Notes: generated by a model from the letters alone, not told the origin. A DNA stretch of 64,000 bases from Theobroma cacao (GCF_000208745.1 NC_030850.1:18252648-18316647); one strand, 5' to 3'. Numbered from the stretch's first letter, positions 1 through 12,213 are shown. Numbers and translations are program-made.

Positions 1-1062
1 GTGTGCTAATTTGGCTATTTATGACAATTGGCGTATGTCTATCCAAATCATGAATCAAATCACCTAAGTGACATGAACATACACTACTCAAATCTTAGTC
101 CAATATAAAATCTCTCTACTAACTTTTAATTAGATTCACAAATCAATTAATTGTTGATCAAGCAATTAAAGTCATTAAGAACATATTTGAATAAGCAAAA
201 CTATACCCATTCATGATAAATAAAAAAAACTAATATTCCAACTAAATGTTGAAATCCACCATAATCCTAGAAAAACAAATTGGTTCATGATATCTAAAGA
301 AAACATTATCCAAAGAAATTTAGCCATGAATTCAAGTCCAAGGAAATAAGAATAACACAAAATAGACAAAGAAACTAATGTTGAAGCTTTGTGGTCTCGA
401 ATCTCTCTTAATTGCACTTGTTCTCTTGTTTGATTCTTTGCTTAAAACCTCTAAAAAAGCTACTGCCATTCACTTCTTAAAATCCCTTGAAAAAGTCCTT
501 TAAATATGCACAAAGAACCCTAATTTCTAAATTTCCATAAGAAATTTTTTTATGGAAATAAGCCTTAACGTCGCAACCATCAAGCATTCTGTTTTTTATT
601 TCTCTCTTGTTACAATGCTTTCTTTTCTACACAAATTTTGATCATCGTCCACTTTGAACTAGGCAAAATAATAAACTAAAAGGTTGTATCCCTTCCTCTT
701 AGTGTTGTATTGGTCCAAGAATCACCTTATTTGGAGTTTTATAGAGAAAGTTATGGTAAAAAGACCACAACATGCTTAACAAATTTTGCACTTTACCATC
801 TTGCATATGTCACTTGCAAGAAGTTCTTAACACTTGAGAACCTTCTAAATAGAGACTACATCAGAAATATTTCAAATTAAGATTATTAAGATGAAAATGA
901 ACTCAAATTACTCAAATAAAAAATAATTCAAATGCATTAAACTAAACAAAGGAAAATGTAAAAATACCTAACATTAACTTGAAAATATAAGGACTTAGCT
1001 ATTTTTTTTATAACAAAAAATGTGGTAAAATAACTCTATATCATAGAGTTATCAACTCCCCT
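1..1062 (-). repeat. 3' LTR of an Athila-like gypsy element (left end outside the window)
   Basis: The reverse complement begins TGATAACTCTAT at 1062 and aligns by eye, with indels, to the LTR starting at 53114. Shared parts include the terminal inverted motif AACTCTAT..ATAGAGTT, the stretch around 30-200 and a module at about 640-765. Just outside the LTR, the plus strand reads ACTCCCCTTTAAT (1063-1075), which on the minus strand is the purine-rich tract expected next to a 3' LTR. The gypsy pol remnants at 4515-10722 lie on the same strand and fit as the body of this element. The other LTR boundary is not in the window. Confidence 0.75.
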
Positions 1063-1555
1063 TTAATCATTCACTAAATTTGCTTCCAACAAGGAAAAAA
1101 GTATTAAATGGTTGATCACATTAAAGAATAACCTTACCTTTCCTTAGATGGATCATAGGGATAAATACTGATCACATGATAAATGAGTATTAAAATAGAA
1201 TATTCAACATATCAGTCTCATACTCATATGTTCAAGGAAGTAGTAAGACATGAATATTTAAATAAATATTCAATATATACTTCAAATACTCATAATTTCA
1301 ATAGTATATGCACATTTGTTCCAATGAATTTCCAAACACCATTAATCAATCTTTTTGCAATAATCTTTTAACCATGGTTTAAAAAATAATTTCTTCAACA
1401 AGAGAATATCATCATTAGATTTCCTTAGCAAGCATTTTCCTCAACTTCATAAGACATGTGTTAAATTAAGAGTGTAAGAATTGACAATCAATATTGCACA
1501 TGCCATACCTCAATGATCTACATCACAAATGAATGATTCAAATTACCTTTTCTTG
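1063..1555. other. Unassigned AT-rich stretch, probably 3' untranslated part of the Athila-like element
   Basis: It starts with the polypurine-tract-like site next to the LTR and ends where copia gag similarity begins. No domain-bearing frame is seen; the short open frame at 1183-1371 has no recognisable motif. Confidence 0.4.
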
Positions 1556-3340
1556 TGTTATTGACTGAGAACGTGTATGCTCCTCCTACAAAAGGAAAAC
1601 TCAAACATTTGTTTTTGGTGCCCAAATTTTCTTGGGTCTTTAACAGTTAGTAATCTTAGTTCTATTAAGAACCTTATCAACTTCTATCATCTTACCCTAT
1701 GGGGGTTGGTTCTCTTGGGAACCCATACATATCTACCTACTTTATCTTTTTGTGTAACAATTGCATAAGAGCAAGATAAAGTAGAATGACCAAATTTGAG
1801 GCATGAGGTGCATTTAGAAAACCATCATGTTTTGCATTTTCTTTGACAAAGAAAAGCTTAAGATGGGTTTCTTTTTGTGTAAAGTAATAGCCTAACCTTT
1901 CTTTGTTAAAGAAGGCTTTTTGTAATACCAACATGTCATTCAATTTTTGTTGGCTATCTTCAAACCTAGAAAAAGTGTCTTGCAAAGTGTTATCTTTCTT
2001 TTTCAACAAGTCAATTTCATTTTGCATCCCTTTCATATTGTTTTCTAACATAATCCTCGCCTTAACTAAGTTTTGATTTTTAATTTTTAGTTTTCTTATG
2101 ATGTGACTGTATTTTAATATTTTTTTTCAAATTCAAACATAAGATCATCATCAGCATCTTTCAACTCATCAAATGTATAATCATTTTCTTCATGAGCACA
2201 TAAGTCAAGATTATAAAGAATAGGATATACCCTGCAGTCATCTCATGCCATGAAGTAAAGGTTGGCAATTTCAGCACTTTCCTCATCTTGGGAGTCTTCA
2301 CTATCACTCCAAGTTACCATCATTGCTTTCTTCTTGAACTTTCTTGAGGTGTTCTTTTTGCTTAGGCAATCATACTTAGTATGTCTTAGTCTTTGACAAT
2401 CAACACGTATTAAATGATCTTTAGAGAATTCTTCATTAGGCATATCTCTCTTTGTAGACTTTCCATTGCTAAAAATTTTCCTTACTATCCTATTGAATTT
2501 TCTAGCCAACATGGCCATGTCCTCTTCACTTTCACTCTTATTTCTTCTTTCTTTTTCCTTCTCAATCATAGATTTTAGAGTTACCTTTTTTTTTCTCAAT
2601 GTCTTTCTTTTTAGATTCCTCTAGCTCACTCTCATGTTTCAATGTCATTTTGTAAGTGAGTCAAGATCCTATAAGCTCCTCTCATATAAAGTCATTTAAA
2701 TTCCTAGCTTGATTTATAATTGTGATTTTGGGTTTCCAAGACTTAGGTAGGCTATATAAGATTTTCTTCACTAGTTGGGCATTTGGAAAATCTTTTCCTA
2801 GAGCCTTTAGACTTCCTACAATATTGGTGAACCTTTCAAACATCTCATTAATTGATTCATCCTCTCTCATCCAACACAACTCAAAATCATGTGTAAGCAA
2901 TCCAATTTTGGATTCCTTAACTAGGTTTGTCCCCTTATAAGTGGTCTTTAATGTGCCAAATTTCTTTGGCACTCTCACACATCAAAGCTTGTTAAACTCA
3001 TTAGAACCTAGGGAACAAAATAGAGTATTTTAGGCTTTACAATTTATTTGAATCAATTTCTTCTCCTTATCACTCCACTCTTACCTGGACTTAATAACCA
3101 CTTTGCAATCTATCTCTTTACTTGGAACATGGGAACCATTTAGTATTGCACTCCATACATCCAAATCCATAGATTGAATAAACATTTCCATTCACTTTTT
3201 CTAATAAGGATAATAATTACCTACAAAATAGAGATGGCCTTTGGATTGATTGCCCTTTACCAAGCATGGTTGCCATAACCTTCATTTTCATTGATTTGAG
3301 CTTTTACAATGGATCTTTCAAAGGCTATTCAACCTAAAAA
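1556..3340 (-). pseudogene. Copia-type retrotransposon gag fragment (UBN2 domain, coiled coil)
   Basis: Read on the minus strand, 2978-2682 carries the UBN2 gag signature (INEMFERFTNIVGSLKALGK, then LVKKILYSLPKSW). This is followed at 2599-2243 by a basic region with a zinc-knuckle-like stretch whose cysteines are incomplete (CQRLRHTKYDCLS), and at 2051-1737 by a heptad-rich coiled coil ending in the KLNDMLVLQKA type motif of SIRE/Tork-like gag. Degenerate WVPK-type sequence follows to about 1560. Frames are broken by stops and shifts. Protease, integrase and reverse transcriptase are absent, so the element was truncated. It is related to the gag at 62201-62946. Gag forms the virus-like particle in active copia elements; this copy cannot. 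Confidence 0.8.
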
Positions 3341-3351
3341 ATTGAGACCAA

Positions 3352-3363
3352 GCTCTGATATCA
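3352..3363 (-). other. Primer-binding site, initiator-tRNA-Met type
   Basis: The minus strand reads TGATATCAGAGC, one base from the canonical plant copia primer site TGGTATCAGAGC. It lies two bases from the LTR edge at 3366, between that LTR and the gag. Confidence 0.8.
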
Positions 3364-3365
3364 AA

Positions 3366-4500
3366 TGTTAGTGTATAAGTCTCAATATGCAATATATAAA
3401 AATGAGAGTGTATTGATATATTAAAAATTTCTTTAAAAATCTATTTATCAAAATAAAAACTTTTTCACCAAAAATTATTTTCTAGTGTCAAAACAATTTC
3501 TCGACTATAACTTTGTAAATATAAAAATAATGTAGCTAAGAAAAGTAATTTCCTAAGTACAAAACAATAAATCAATGTAAAGCTAATATCCTAATGCAAA
3601 TGCAAGCAATAAATAATAATATGAAAAATTAAAAGAGATAAAAAATTTATAGTGGTTCAGTTTTTTCGATGCCTACATCCACTCCCTTGGCAATTATTCG
3701 ACCCAAACTGAGGGTCCATGACCAACGCACGAGCCTGGCAAGCGAAGTCCACAAGACTCAACCAAGCCTTAAGATTCCAAATCATACACATATAGCCAAG
3801 GATTTCCAATTCCACATATTCATATCATAATTAAACTCAAATACATAAACATTGCCCTTTGGCACATAATTTATATACAATATTTAATACATTTCTCATG
3901 AGGCCATACATTGGTGGTCATGGCGGGTTTGTATTTTACAACCATTAACACAAATATAAACAGCCACATTGTGCCTACACAAATCCCAAGTGCACATGGT
4001 TGGGAAACCAACACCATAAGTAGAAGCTAGCATAGTTCAGACTCAGGGAAATAGACTTATCGGATAAGGAACGTTTATGATCTCTAAGCAACTTGATTTT
4101 CTTGATCTTTCTAGAACAAGGTCGAATGTGCTTCCTCTATAGTTGACTAGGGCTTCATTATTTTCAACTTTTAAACTCTTTCTGCCTTTAGATTGACTTG
4201 AGCTTCTCTAGGATGGACTTTTGGCTTGTGTCTTGAAGTTTCCTTAGTCTTTTGGTGCTTTTCTCTAAATACATTCTCATTGGCTTGTACCTATATTCAA
4301 ATAAACATTTCAAGGCATGTTTGATCTTAATTTCTTAGTTAAAAATGCATTTTTTTGGAAGCTTGTGAGATGTTTTCGAAGCATGCATGGTTTTTCAAAC
4401 AATTTTGTAACCTTGATGGACTAAAAATGTAATTGAGACAATATCAAATGCTTAACATTAAGTTCAAGAAGACATGTGATTTTTGTCAAATGAAAACATG
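3366..4500 (-). repeat. 5' LTR of the copia fragment
   Basis: It begins TGTTAGTGTATAAG next to the primer site. A block at about 3650-3720 (AGTGGTTCAG..CCTACATCCACTCCC) is typical of copia LTRs of this group. The outer end is uncertain: CTTAACA at 4451-4457 and AAAACA near 4498 are both candidates. Similarity to the gypsy integrase resumes at about 4515. The partner LTR is missing. Confidence 0.6.
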
Positions 4501-4514
4501 ATGTAGTTTAAGTC

Positions 4515-5156
4515 TAATAGAGAGTTATAAAGGAGAACATGTTGGCCTAGTTCAAAATGACGCTCGATAATCTTTCTGTCATGCCATCCCTTTTATCTTC
4601 TCTTTATAGATTCTTTTATTCTTATAAACTTGTAGATGAAACTCATCCAAATCATTGAGTTGCAAAAAACATTTCTCTCCAGTTGCTTGGAGATCAAAAT
4701 TTAGTTTCTTGATGGCCCAATATGCATTATGCTCAAGTTCAACTAGAAGATGGCAAGCTTTGCCGAAAACCAATACATCTTAATTGGAGTTTTGTAGTCA
4801 ATTTTATAAGCACACAATGCATCATCCAACCTTTCAAACCATTTTTTTCTAGATGGCATACATTTTTCTCCAAATTTCTCTTAATTTCTCTATTTGAAAC
4901 TTCAACTTGGCCACTAGTTTATGGATTGTATGTTGTGGCAATCTTAATTTTAACTCCATATTTAACAAGGAGTGAGCCAAAATACTTGTTGCAAAAATGA
5001 GAACCTTCATCATTGCTAATAGCTCTAAGGTGCCAAAATGAGTGAAGGTATTCTTTTCAAGAATTTCAACACGACCATAAAGTCATTATTTGGGAATGTC
5101 ACAGCTTTAACCCATTTAGACATGTAATCAATAGCAACCAAGATATACATATTATT
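4515..5156 (-). pseudogene. Athila-like gypsy integrase, C-terminal half
   Basis: On the minus strand, 5150-5025 reads YILVAIDYMSKWVKAVTFPN, the start of the catalytic core of Ty3/gypsy integrase. 4773-4579 reads [20 protein letters not shown] and continues to ELGQHVLLYNS near 4525, the conserved C-terminal part. The reading frame is broken between them. Upstream coding sequence continues on the far side of the LTR inserted at 5157-7901. The extreme C-terminus is lost where the copia fragment joins at about 4515. It is a dead copy. Confidence 0.85.
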
Positions 5157-5794
5157 TGTCACGATCCAAATTTTTTGGCCATGACCAACGCAAGGGCCCA
5201 ATAAACGTAGTTTATTAAGCCCAAGCAAGCCTATCATTTTATCCTACTTATCATTCCATCAAATATCGCTAAGTCATATTTCATACTTTTGAATCAAAAT
5301 AGTGATATACATTGTCAACTCGTACTGGCATTACTCCTTAAAAATTTACATACCATGTCTACAACATGTATTCTAATAATTTACATTAAGTTTGTCTATA
5401 CAAAACAAAATAACACTCGACTTCCAATGGAGGGACTCCGATAAATGTACAACTACTGAATGCTAAGACACCTACCAAAAGATGGAGACAAGTCTACAAG
5501 GACACCTCGTCCTAGTTACCGGCTGCCTCGTGATCTGAAAACATGAATTTGAAAATGGTGAGTATAAACCCAGTGAGTGAACAAGGAAGGGAACAAGCAT
5601 ACCATAAGGAATCTTTAATAAAATCATGATGCATTCTTTTTTAAAACAATGCAATTTGTTTCTATTGTTATTAAGAACTCCTCATCAATCCCTTAAATGA
5701 TTAATCATTTGAAAATCAAGGACCCATACATAACACACCATTTGAAGAATGAAAACTTCAACATTACACAAGCAAGTCAAATACGACAACGAAT

Positions 5795-6310
5795 CTTCGC
5801 TGCAGCGGAAAGGCATTCTCGCTGCAGCGTAGCTGCAACAAGAATGAATTTTCATTGCAGCGACGTGGGATTTAGTTATTAATCGAATGAGGGTTTCTCA
5901 ACTGGTCGAGGATTTCTCACTAAACCTCCTCATTTTAAACTTAACTCATTTAATCCTTAATGTTGGAAGTCCATGCTCTAATATGGTAGCAAACAAGTAA
6001 AAGATAGGGCAGCAATTGAACAAGATAGGAGACCAAAAGAGAAAGTTTTTCGCTGCAGCGAGATTCAATCTCGCTACAGGGAAATTGTAACCCAGAAACA
6101 GAATGTTTCTCACTGCAGTGAAATTGTAACCCAGAAACAGAAAGTTTTTCGCTGCAACGAGAATGTATTTCGTTGCAGCGATAAGCTACAGTGTCATTCT
6201 CGCTACAGCGAAAATGCATCCTCGCTACAGCGAGTTTTCAGCCAGCCTACCCTTTCAAAACTCGAGAGTTTTTCACTGCAGCGAGAATCATTCTGGCTGT
6301 AGCGAAATAC
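5795..6310. repeat. Cluster of TCGCTGCAGCGA-type palindromes
   Basis: At least ten perfect or near copies of the 12-bp palindrome TCGCTGCAGCGA (variants CGCTACAGCGA, CACTGCAGTGA, CGTTGCAGCGA) occur at irregular spacing, often preceded by GTTTT or followed by GAATG. It lies inside the family 2 LTR. A thinner, more decayed version lies at 36490-36850 in the other copy. Confidence 0.85.
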
Positions 6311-6544
6311 AGGGCATCAAATGAAAATTTTCCTATCTCCCAAAGAAAACCACCCTGCTTGAAATGTTCAAAACCAATATGAAACACATAATAATTTCTC
6401 AAGGTTTAACATGTGAAGTTTCACATGCATTACAACGATAAACCATTATCCATCAATTTCCTATCACACACATATTTACATATGTATATATATATAAGCA
6501 TATACCCATCATCATCATCACACAATCCCATCATCATCATCATC

Positions 6545-6665
6545 ACCAGCTCATGCGCACTCCCTACTCGCACATGGCTGGGTCATCACCGGGTTATGAG
6601 CACTCCCTACTCGCACATAACCGAGTCATCCTCGACTTATACGCACTCCCTACTCACACATAGCC
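6545..6665. repeat. Minisatellite, about 47-bp unit, three copies
   Basis: The core CACTCCCTACTCGCACAT followed by a GGGTCATC-like stretch recurs three times. It is the same array type as at 37040-37205. Confidence 0.8.
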
Positions 6666-7901
6666 GAGTCAATATAATTACACAACATTATATTCAAGCA
6701 TATATGTATATCAACATAATGCAGCCACATAGAAATCCATAATAACCACATATCATAACATAAATCATTTCTCAAGAGCTTGTTCCCAAGGCATTCATTT
6801 TTTTTTTTTTAGAAAAGTTGTATAAAATCAATCAAACACTTTGTTCAAAACAATCATATTCCCAAAACAATTTGATAGGCAGTCCACTCACCAATTGATT
6901 GTAGAGCCTTTAGATGACTTCAATTCCCCTAATTGTCCAAATGAGATGATGGGGCTTCCTTAAAACTTAGGATCACATTAACATAAACAATAGATCAAAT
7001 TACACACTATGAACTCTAAAAGCTATCTCTTAGCTAGTTTTCAATTGCCACATTAAATGGCTATCTATGTTCACTATCTTAATCACTAAAAAGTAATGAA
7101 CATAGTCAACAAACAAACAACTCATAAATCCTAATTACTAGCCATTTTCTATAGCTAAAAATTGAGCTTAGTTAACCACTTACCCTAGGGCTCCTTTGTA
7201 GTCAAATTCTCTTCCAATTGCTTCCAAATCAATGGAGTAATTCTCTCTTTCTCTCTCTAAAATGTCCAGCTAGTGAGAAAAAGTGCAGAATTGAGATTTA
7301 TCAAGGGTTTTAAAGTGAGAGGATGAAAGAGCACAAGGTTTTATGGAAGGGTGCACCAAAAGCATGAAAATTAGAGCTAGAGAGAGAAAGTTATGGAAGC
7401 TTGAAGAAAACTCCCATGGTGGAATTGAAGAAACATGAGAGAGGAAAAGAAAAAGAAGACAAGCTGCTGGAAAATCTCTAGAAGCTGCTGGAAATTCAAG
7501 GATTTTATACGCCAATCTTATCCTTTCCACATAAAATTACCAAATTGCCCTTCCACCAATTAACTTACTCTCCTCCAATCTTTTATGAAATCTTTTTGCT
7601 CTTTTAACACTAAGACAAAGTCCATAATGGTCTAGACATGTTCGGGTTCATAAAAACTTAAAATTTTTAACCCAATATGAAAAATGACCATTTTGCCCCT
7701 ACCGTGAAAATTATTGAAACTTCTAGTTTTCTTCGTGTTTTCATCAGCACACATCATTTATGCAGTCTTATACCCATTTAAGCCTTACAATATCATAAAA
7801 CTTTCTTCTAGAAGCTTATTAGAGAAAATGACGAAACTACCCCTAGCTCGTATTATTACATCTATACTTAGTTACAAGCCTATAGAGGTTGAGGTCTCAC
7901 A

Positions 7902-10722
7902 TTATTGTATGAGTTAAAAATAGACCCATGATGTCAATTCCCTAAACTTAAAAAATCTTCACCTCGAGAATGTTGTTGAGAGGCATTTCGTGTCTTCGTG
8001 AGATATTGCCAACTCACTAACATCTATCACACTTTTTAACAAATAATGAGCTTATTTAAAAAGGGTAGGCCAAATAAAAACTTAATTGAAGAACATTTGC
8101 AGTAGTTCTTTGACCTCCATAATGTCCTTCACAATTTGAAGAGTGACATGGTGAAGTATATTCTCAACTTCATTCTTTGGAACAAACTTCTAAAATTTGA
8201 TCCTCACATTGCTTAAACAAGAAAGGCTTATCTTAAACAAAATATTCGACATCATACAAGAATTTCTTTTTTTGTTGAGAGTTCAAAATTGGAGGGAAAA
8301 GATTTTTTTTTAATTGGGGAAAAAGGGATTCGAACCTTGCTCTTTAAGCAAGGAAAGCATGATTGGAAGGAAAAGATTACTTACAATATAGTTCACAAAA
8401 TCAGCATACCATGATAATATTTTCTACTTGTTCACATGAAACAACTGTTCATCTAGAAAATTATCATTAATCACAATTGAATTACCAACTTGTGTACCAT
8501 TCTCCAATCTTGATAGATAGGCTGCCACTTGATTTTTTGTACCTTTTCTATCTTCAATTTCTAAGTCAAATTTTTGTGGCAAAAGCACCCACTTTTCAAT
8601 CAAATATTTGATTGCAGAATGATTAGTATAAACAATGACTTTAGTGCCAACAAGGTAAAAGCAAAATTTATCAAATGCAAACACTACAGTAAGCAGCTCC
8701 TTTTCAGTGGTGGTGTAGTTCATCTGGGCATTAGTCAATGTTTTGCAGGCATAATAAATTGGATGGAGTATCTTTTATTTTCATTGGCCTAAAATCACGC
8801 CAATCACATGGTCACTTACATCACACATAAGCTCAAATGGAAGACTCCACTTTGGGATTATGATAATAGGTGCAGAAACCAATCTCTTTTTCAACTCCAT
8901 AAATGCCTCAAGTTAAGCATCATCAAAGTGGAAAGGTGTGTCTTTCTCCAAAAGGTTTCACAATGGCTTGGAGAGTTTAGAAAAATCTTGATGAAGTGCC
9001 TATAAAAATCAACATGATCAAGAAAACTTCGAATACTTTTCACTAATGTTGGAGTTGGACATTTGTCAATTGTCTCAATCTTTGCCTTATCTACTTCTAA
9101 ACGTTTGCTATAAACTCTATGTCCAAGAACTATACCATCTTGCACCATGAAGTGACAATTTTTCCAAATTTAGCACCAAGTTGATTTCTTCACATCTTTT
9201 AAACACTCTAGCAAGATTATGTAAACAATCATCAAAAGAATCTCCAAAAACTAAAAAATTATTCATAAATACCTCCAAGCAATACTCAGCCATAGTAATG
9301 AAAATAGCCATCATGCATCTCTAAAAAGTAGCTAGAGCATTACAAAGTTCGAATACCATTCTTCGAAAAGCAAAGTCCCATAAAGACAAGTGAAGGTTGC
9401 TTTCTCTTGATCTTCAGGTGCAATAACAATTTGGTTGTACCCAGAATAACCATCCAAAAAGCAATAAAAATCCTTATCAACAAGTCTATCAAGCATCTGA
9501 ATAATAAATGGAAGAGGAAAGTGATTCTTTCAAGTACCTTTGTTGAGCTTTTAATAGTCTATACAAATCTTCCAACCAATCATAGTTCTAGTAGGAATGA
9601 GTTCATTGTTGGCATTAGAAACTACAATCATGCCTTCTTTCTTTGGCACACATTAGACTAGTCTTACCCATGTAAATTTGAGATGGGATATACAATACCA
9701 GCATCTAACCACTTGATAATCTCCTCCTTAATCATTTCTTTCATGATTAGATTCAATCGAAGTTAATGCTCAATGGCTGCTTAGTGGTTGTACTCAAGAA
9801 AGATTTAGTGCATGCAAATAGATGGACTAATTCCTTTGATGTTTGTAATGGTCCACCCTATTACCTTCTTATACTCTCTTAGCACATGAAAGAGCTTGTT
9901 TTCCTGCACGTTAGTAAGAGAAAAAGAAATAATGATTGGTAAAGTGGATAAGTTTCCTAGAAAAGCGTACCTCAAATGATTAACAAATGGCTTAAGCTTA
10001 AGTGTGGGTGGCTCTTCAGTGGAAGGCTTGGCTGGTGATGATGAAGAAACTAGTAATTCCAAGGACTCGAATTAAGGTTTAGTAAGGCGTCATGGGGCAT
10101 CCAATAATTTTGCACATTCAAGCACTCTATCATCATCACTTTCATTAGAAGAAAGTCAAGAAGCCTCAAGTGGATCATTAGAATAATTCTCAATAAATAC
10201 TTTATTGGTAATCCTATTCACCACATTAACTATGAAACACATGTAAGAATCTTTTGGAAATTTTAAAGCTCTAAAAATATTAAAAATTACTTCCTAGTCT
10301 TGAACCTTTAAGGTAAGTTCACCTTTTTCAACATCAATAAGAGCTCTACCAATAGCTAAGAATGGTTTCCCAAGAATGGTTGATATTTTACTATCTTCCT
10401 TAATGTTAAGCACAATAAAATCTTCTGAAAAAATAAACTTACCAACTTTTACCAAAACATCTTTTAGCATACCTTTTGGGCAAGTGAGGATTTAATCAAG
10501 AAGTTGAAAGTCATAAAAGTAGGCTTAATCTCTCTCAAACCAAGTTGTTGATAAACGGATAGTGGCATCAAATTTATACTTGCACCTAAATCACATATAG
10601 CTTTTGCAAAACACTATGTACCAATAATGCATTGAATGGTAAAACTACATGGATCGTTAAGCTTTGGTGGAAGCTTATTCTGAATTATGGCACTGCACTC
10701 CTCGGTAACTTTTTTGTTTCAT
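7902..10722 (-). pseudogene. Athila-like gypsy pol: protease, reverse transcriptase, RNase H, integrase N-terminus
   Basis: Reading the minus strand from 10722 down: an aspartic protease region near 10600-10300 (ASINLMPLSVYQQLGL); the RT entry block at 10062-9805 (LRYAFLGNLSTLPIIIS, IGWTITNIKGISPSICMH); the RT core at 9314-8891 with EVFMNNFLVFG at the catalytic site, where FMDD is expected; the RNase H-like domain at 8738-8424 ([19 protein letters not shown]); and the integrase zinc-binding region at about 8200-8000 (ILHHVTLQ..). Several stops and frameshifts separate these. The domain order and wording are those of the Athila branch. The protein would copy and integrate the element's RNA; this copy is inactive. 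It is interrupted by a SINE at 8305-8361 and continues at 4515-5156. Confidence 0.9.
8305..8361 (-). mobile_element. 5'-truncated tRNA-derived SINE with target duplication
   Basis: The minus strand reads a short body containing the pol III B-box-like GGTTCGAATCC, then CCCCAATT and an A-tail. It is flanked by 17-bp direct repeats ATTGGARGGAAAAGATT at 8288-8304 and 8362-8378 (one mismatch). Removing the insert and one repeat restores the gypsy linker reading VNYIVSNLFPPILNSQQK. Related tRNA-like segments lie at 34263-34345 and 40921-40993. Confidence 0.8.
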
Positions 10723-11320
10723 GTTTACACCCTTGAGTAGATAATAAGATTTTCGTATCTTAAAATAGCAAAGACTAAAATTCCCATATTTATTTTAATA
10801 TAAATTTTGGAAGTCAAGTTTTGGGTAGAATAGAAAAGCATTAGTGCTGAAGCGAACAAGGTATTGATGATATGAGTATTCTTTAATTATTTTTGTTCAG
10901 TACTAAATTGTCTAAGACCTTATTTAAGCATCCTAAACTATCATAAGGTTGCATTGCCAAAGGTTTTCTTTGTGTAAGTATTACAATTTCTTCTGCTGAT
11001 TCGTAAACATTTCTTTTTTGATAATAAGACTTTTGCTTATGAAATAAAGAAAACAAAGAACAATCTGCCAGAAAGAAATATAGCAATGGTAGCCAAAGCT
11101 ACCACAACTGAGGAAATTGACAATAGAAAATAATTAGTTTCAACTTACAAGAGTCTAAACTCTAACACTACATTTGATAGAATAAAAGGACAAAATTAAA
11201 GAGATTAGAAAATTATTTTTCTTTTATTGTCTTTGATATGAATTATAAAAAATAGATGTAAAGAAAGATGTTAAAAAGTAAAATTATTAATTAATTAATT
11301 AATTGAAGTAAAAAAGTTTT
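10723..11320. other. Unassigned, AT-rich
   Basis: Left of this point is gypsy protease; right of it is a TIR element. The 67-residue open frame at 10883-11086 (minus) shows no known motif. It may be gag/pol linker of the gypsy element or flanking DNA. Confidence 0.3.
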
Positions 11321-11852
11321 GGTATAACGCTCAAAAAAAATTTTGAACTATTCAAGAAAAATCAAATAAGCCTTTATTCTTTTATTGTGTTCAATCAAAC
11401 CTTTGTACTTTTTATTTTGAATCAAATAAAATGTTATGACTAATTGTTAACCAATTGTTATTGATCAAAATGCTATTTGTCATTTTATATACACATGACA
11501 CTGACATTGCGTTGATGTAGAGGGTAAAAAATACCATATGATCATGTTAGCATGCCACATCATCATCAATTATGATATATTAACATGTCACATCATTACT
11601 AATTGTGATATGTTAGCATGTCACATTAGCTTCACCTGGTATAAAATGATAAATATCATTTTGACTAAGTCTATTATTAGTCATAAGGACTTATTTGACT
11701 CAAAATAAAAGTAAAAAGCTTATTTAACTCAAACTAAAAAATAAACTTATTTGACTCAAAATAAAAATATAACTTAATTGAATGTAATAAAAGTGTAAGG
11801 GTTTATTTGATTCTTTTGAATAGTTTAAGGATCTTTTTAGATATTATGTCAA
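11321..11852. mobile_element. Long-TIR MITE-like element
   Basis: The left end (ATAACGCTC.., TTTGAACTATTCAA, AATCAAATAAGCCTTTA) and the right end read in reverse (CATAATATC.., CCTTAAACTATTCAA, AATCAAATAAACCCTTA) form imperfect inverted repeats over 100 bp long. A further inner arm is built from TATTTGACTCAAAATAAAA. The middle has direct repeats around ATGTTAGCATGYCACAT. It has no coding capacity. I could not fix the target duplication. Mutator-like derivation is a guess from TIR length. Confidence 0.6.
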
Positions 11853-11909
11853 AAATTTTTCTATCTCGCTCTTTTAAAAAGAATAAAATTTAGAAATATA
11901 TATATATCT

Positions 11910-12201
11910 TGTTATGAAAATATAATTTAAAAGACCAAATAAAGATAACTTAAAAGAAAAATTAAAGAGAAGAAAGAAAGTATTTAGAAAGAGAGAAGAG
12001 ATCTTATTGAAGTGTGCATTTACAAATTAAGTGAGGGGTCTATTTATAGGCCAACAACCCCTTGAATTATAATCCTAATATAAGTATATCTAAGAGTTCC
12101 AATCAGATTACATTTCTTATATTTTGCCTGTTGGGCTGTTTGACTTAGTTTGCACTTCTTGGGTCATAACATAATGGACATTCACACATTTATTCATAAC
12201 A
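11910..12201 (-). repeat. 3' LTR of the 11.9-27.6 kb copia element
   Basis: It has TGTTATGAA at the left end and TTCATAACA at the right, a perfect 9-bp terminal inverted repeat. It aligns through its length with 27292-27582. Confidence 0.85.
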
Positions 12202-12213
12202 TTTCCCCTTAAA

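Larger units (their letters stand above)
5157..7901 (+). mobile_element. Solo LTR, family 2 (2745 bp, TSD TTATT)
   Basis: Starts TGTCACGATCC, ends GGTCTCACA, and is flanked by TTATT at 5152-5156 and 7902-7906. Deleting the insert and one TTATT rejoins the gypsy integrase coding sequence (DIMGLFL.. on the right side to YILVAID on the left). There is no internal coding region and no second LTR, so it is best read as a solo LTR left by recombination. It contains a cluster of GCTGCAGC palindromes (5795-6310), a minisatellite (6545-6665) and a leader-like purine/pyrimidine-rich stretch near 7240-7500. Open frames inside it are short and unconvincing. A relative lies at 35842-38493. Confidence 0.85.

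Noticed and set aside
6480..6500. TATATATATATA-type runs here and at 37249-37264 as promoters
   Set aside because: They are simple repeats within LTR minisatellite flanks with no downstream gene.
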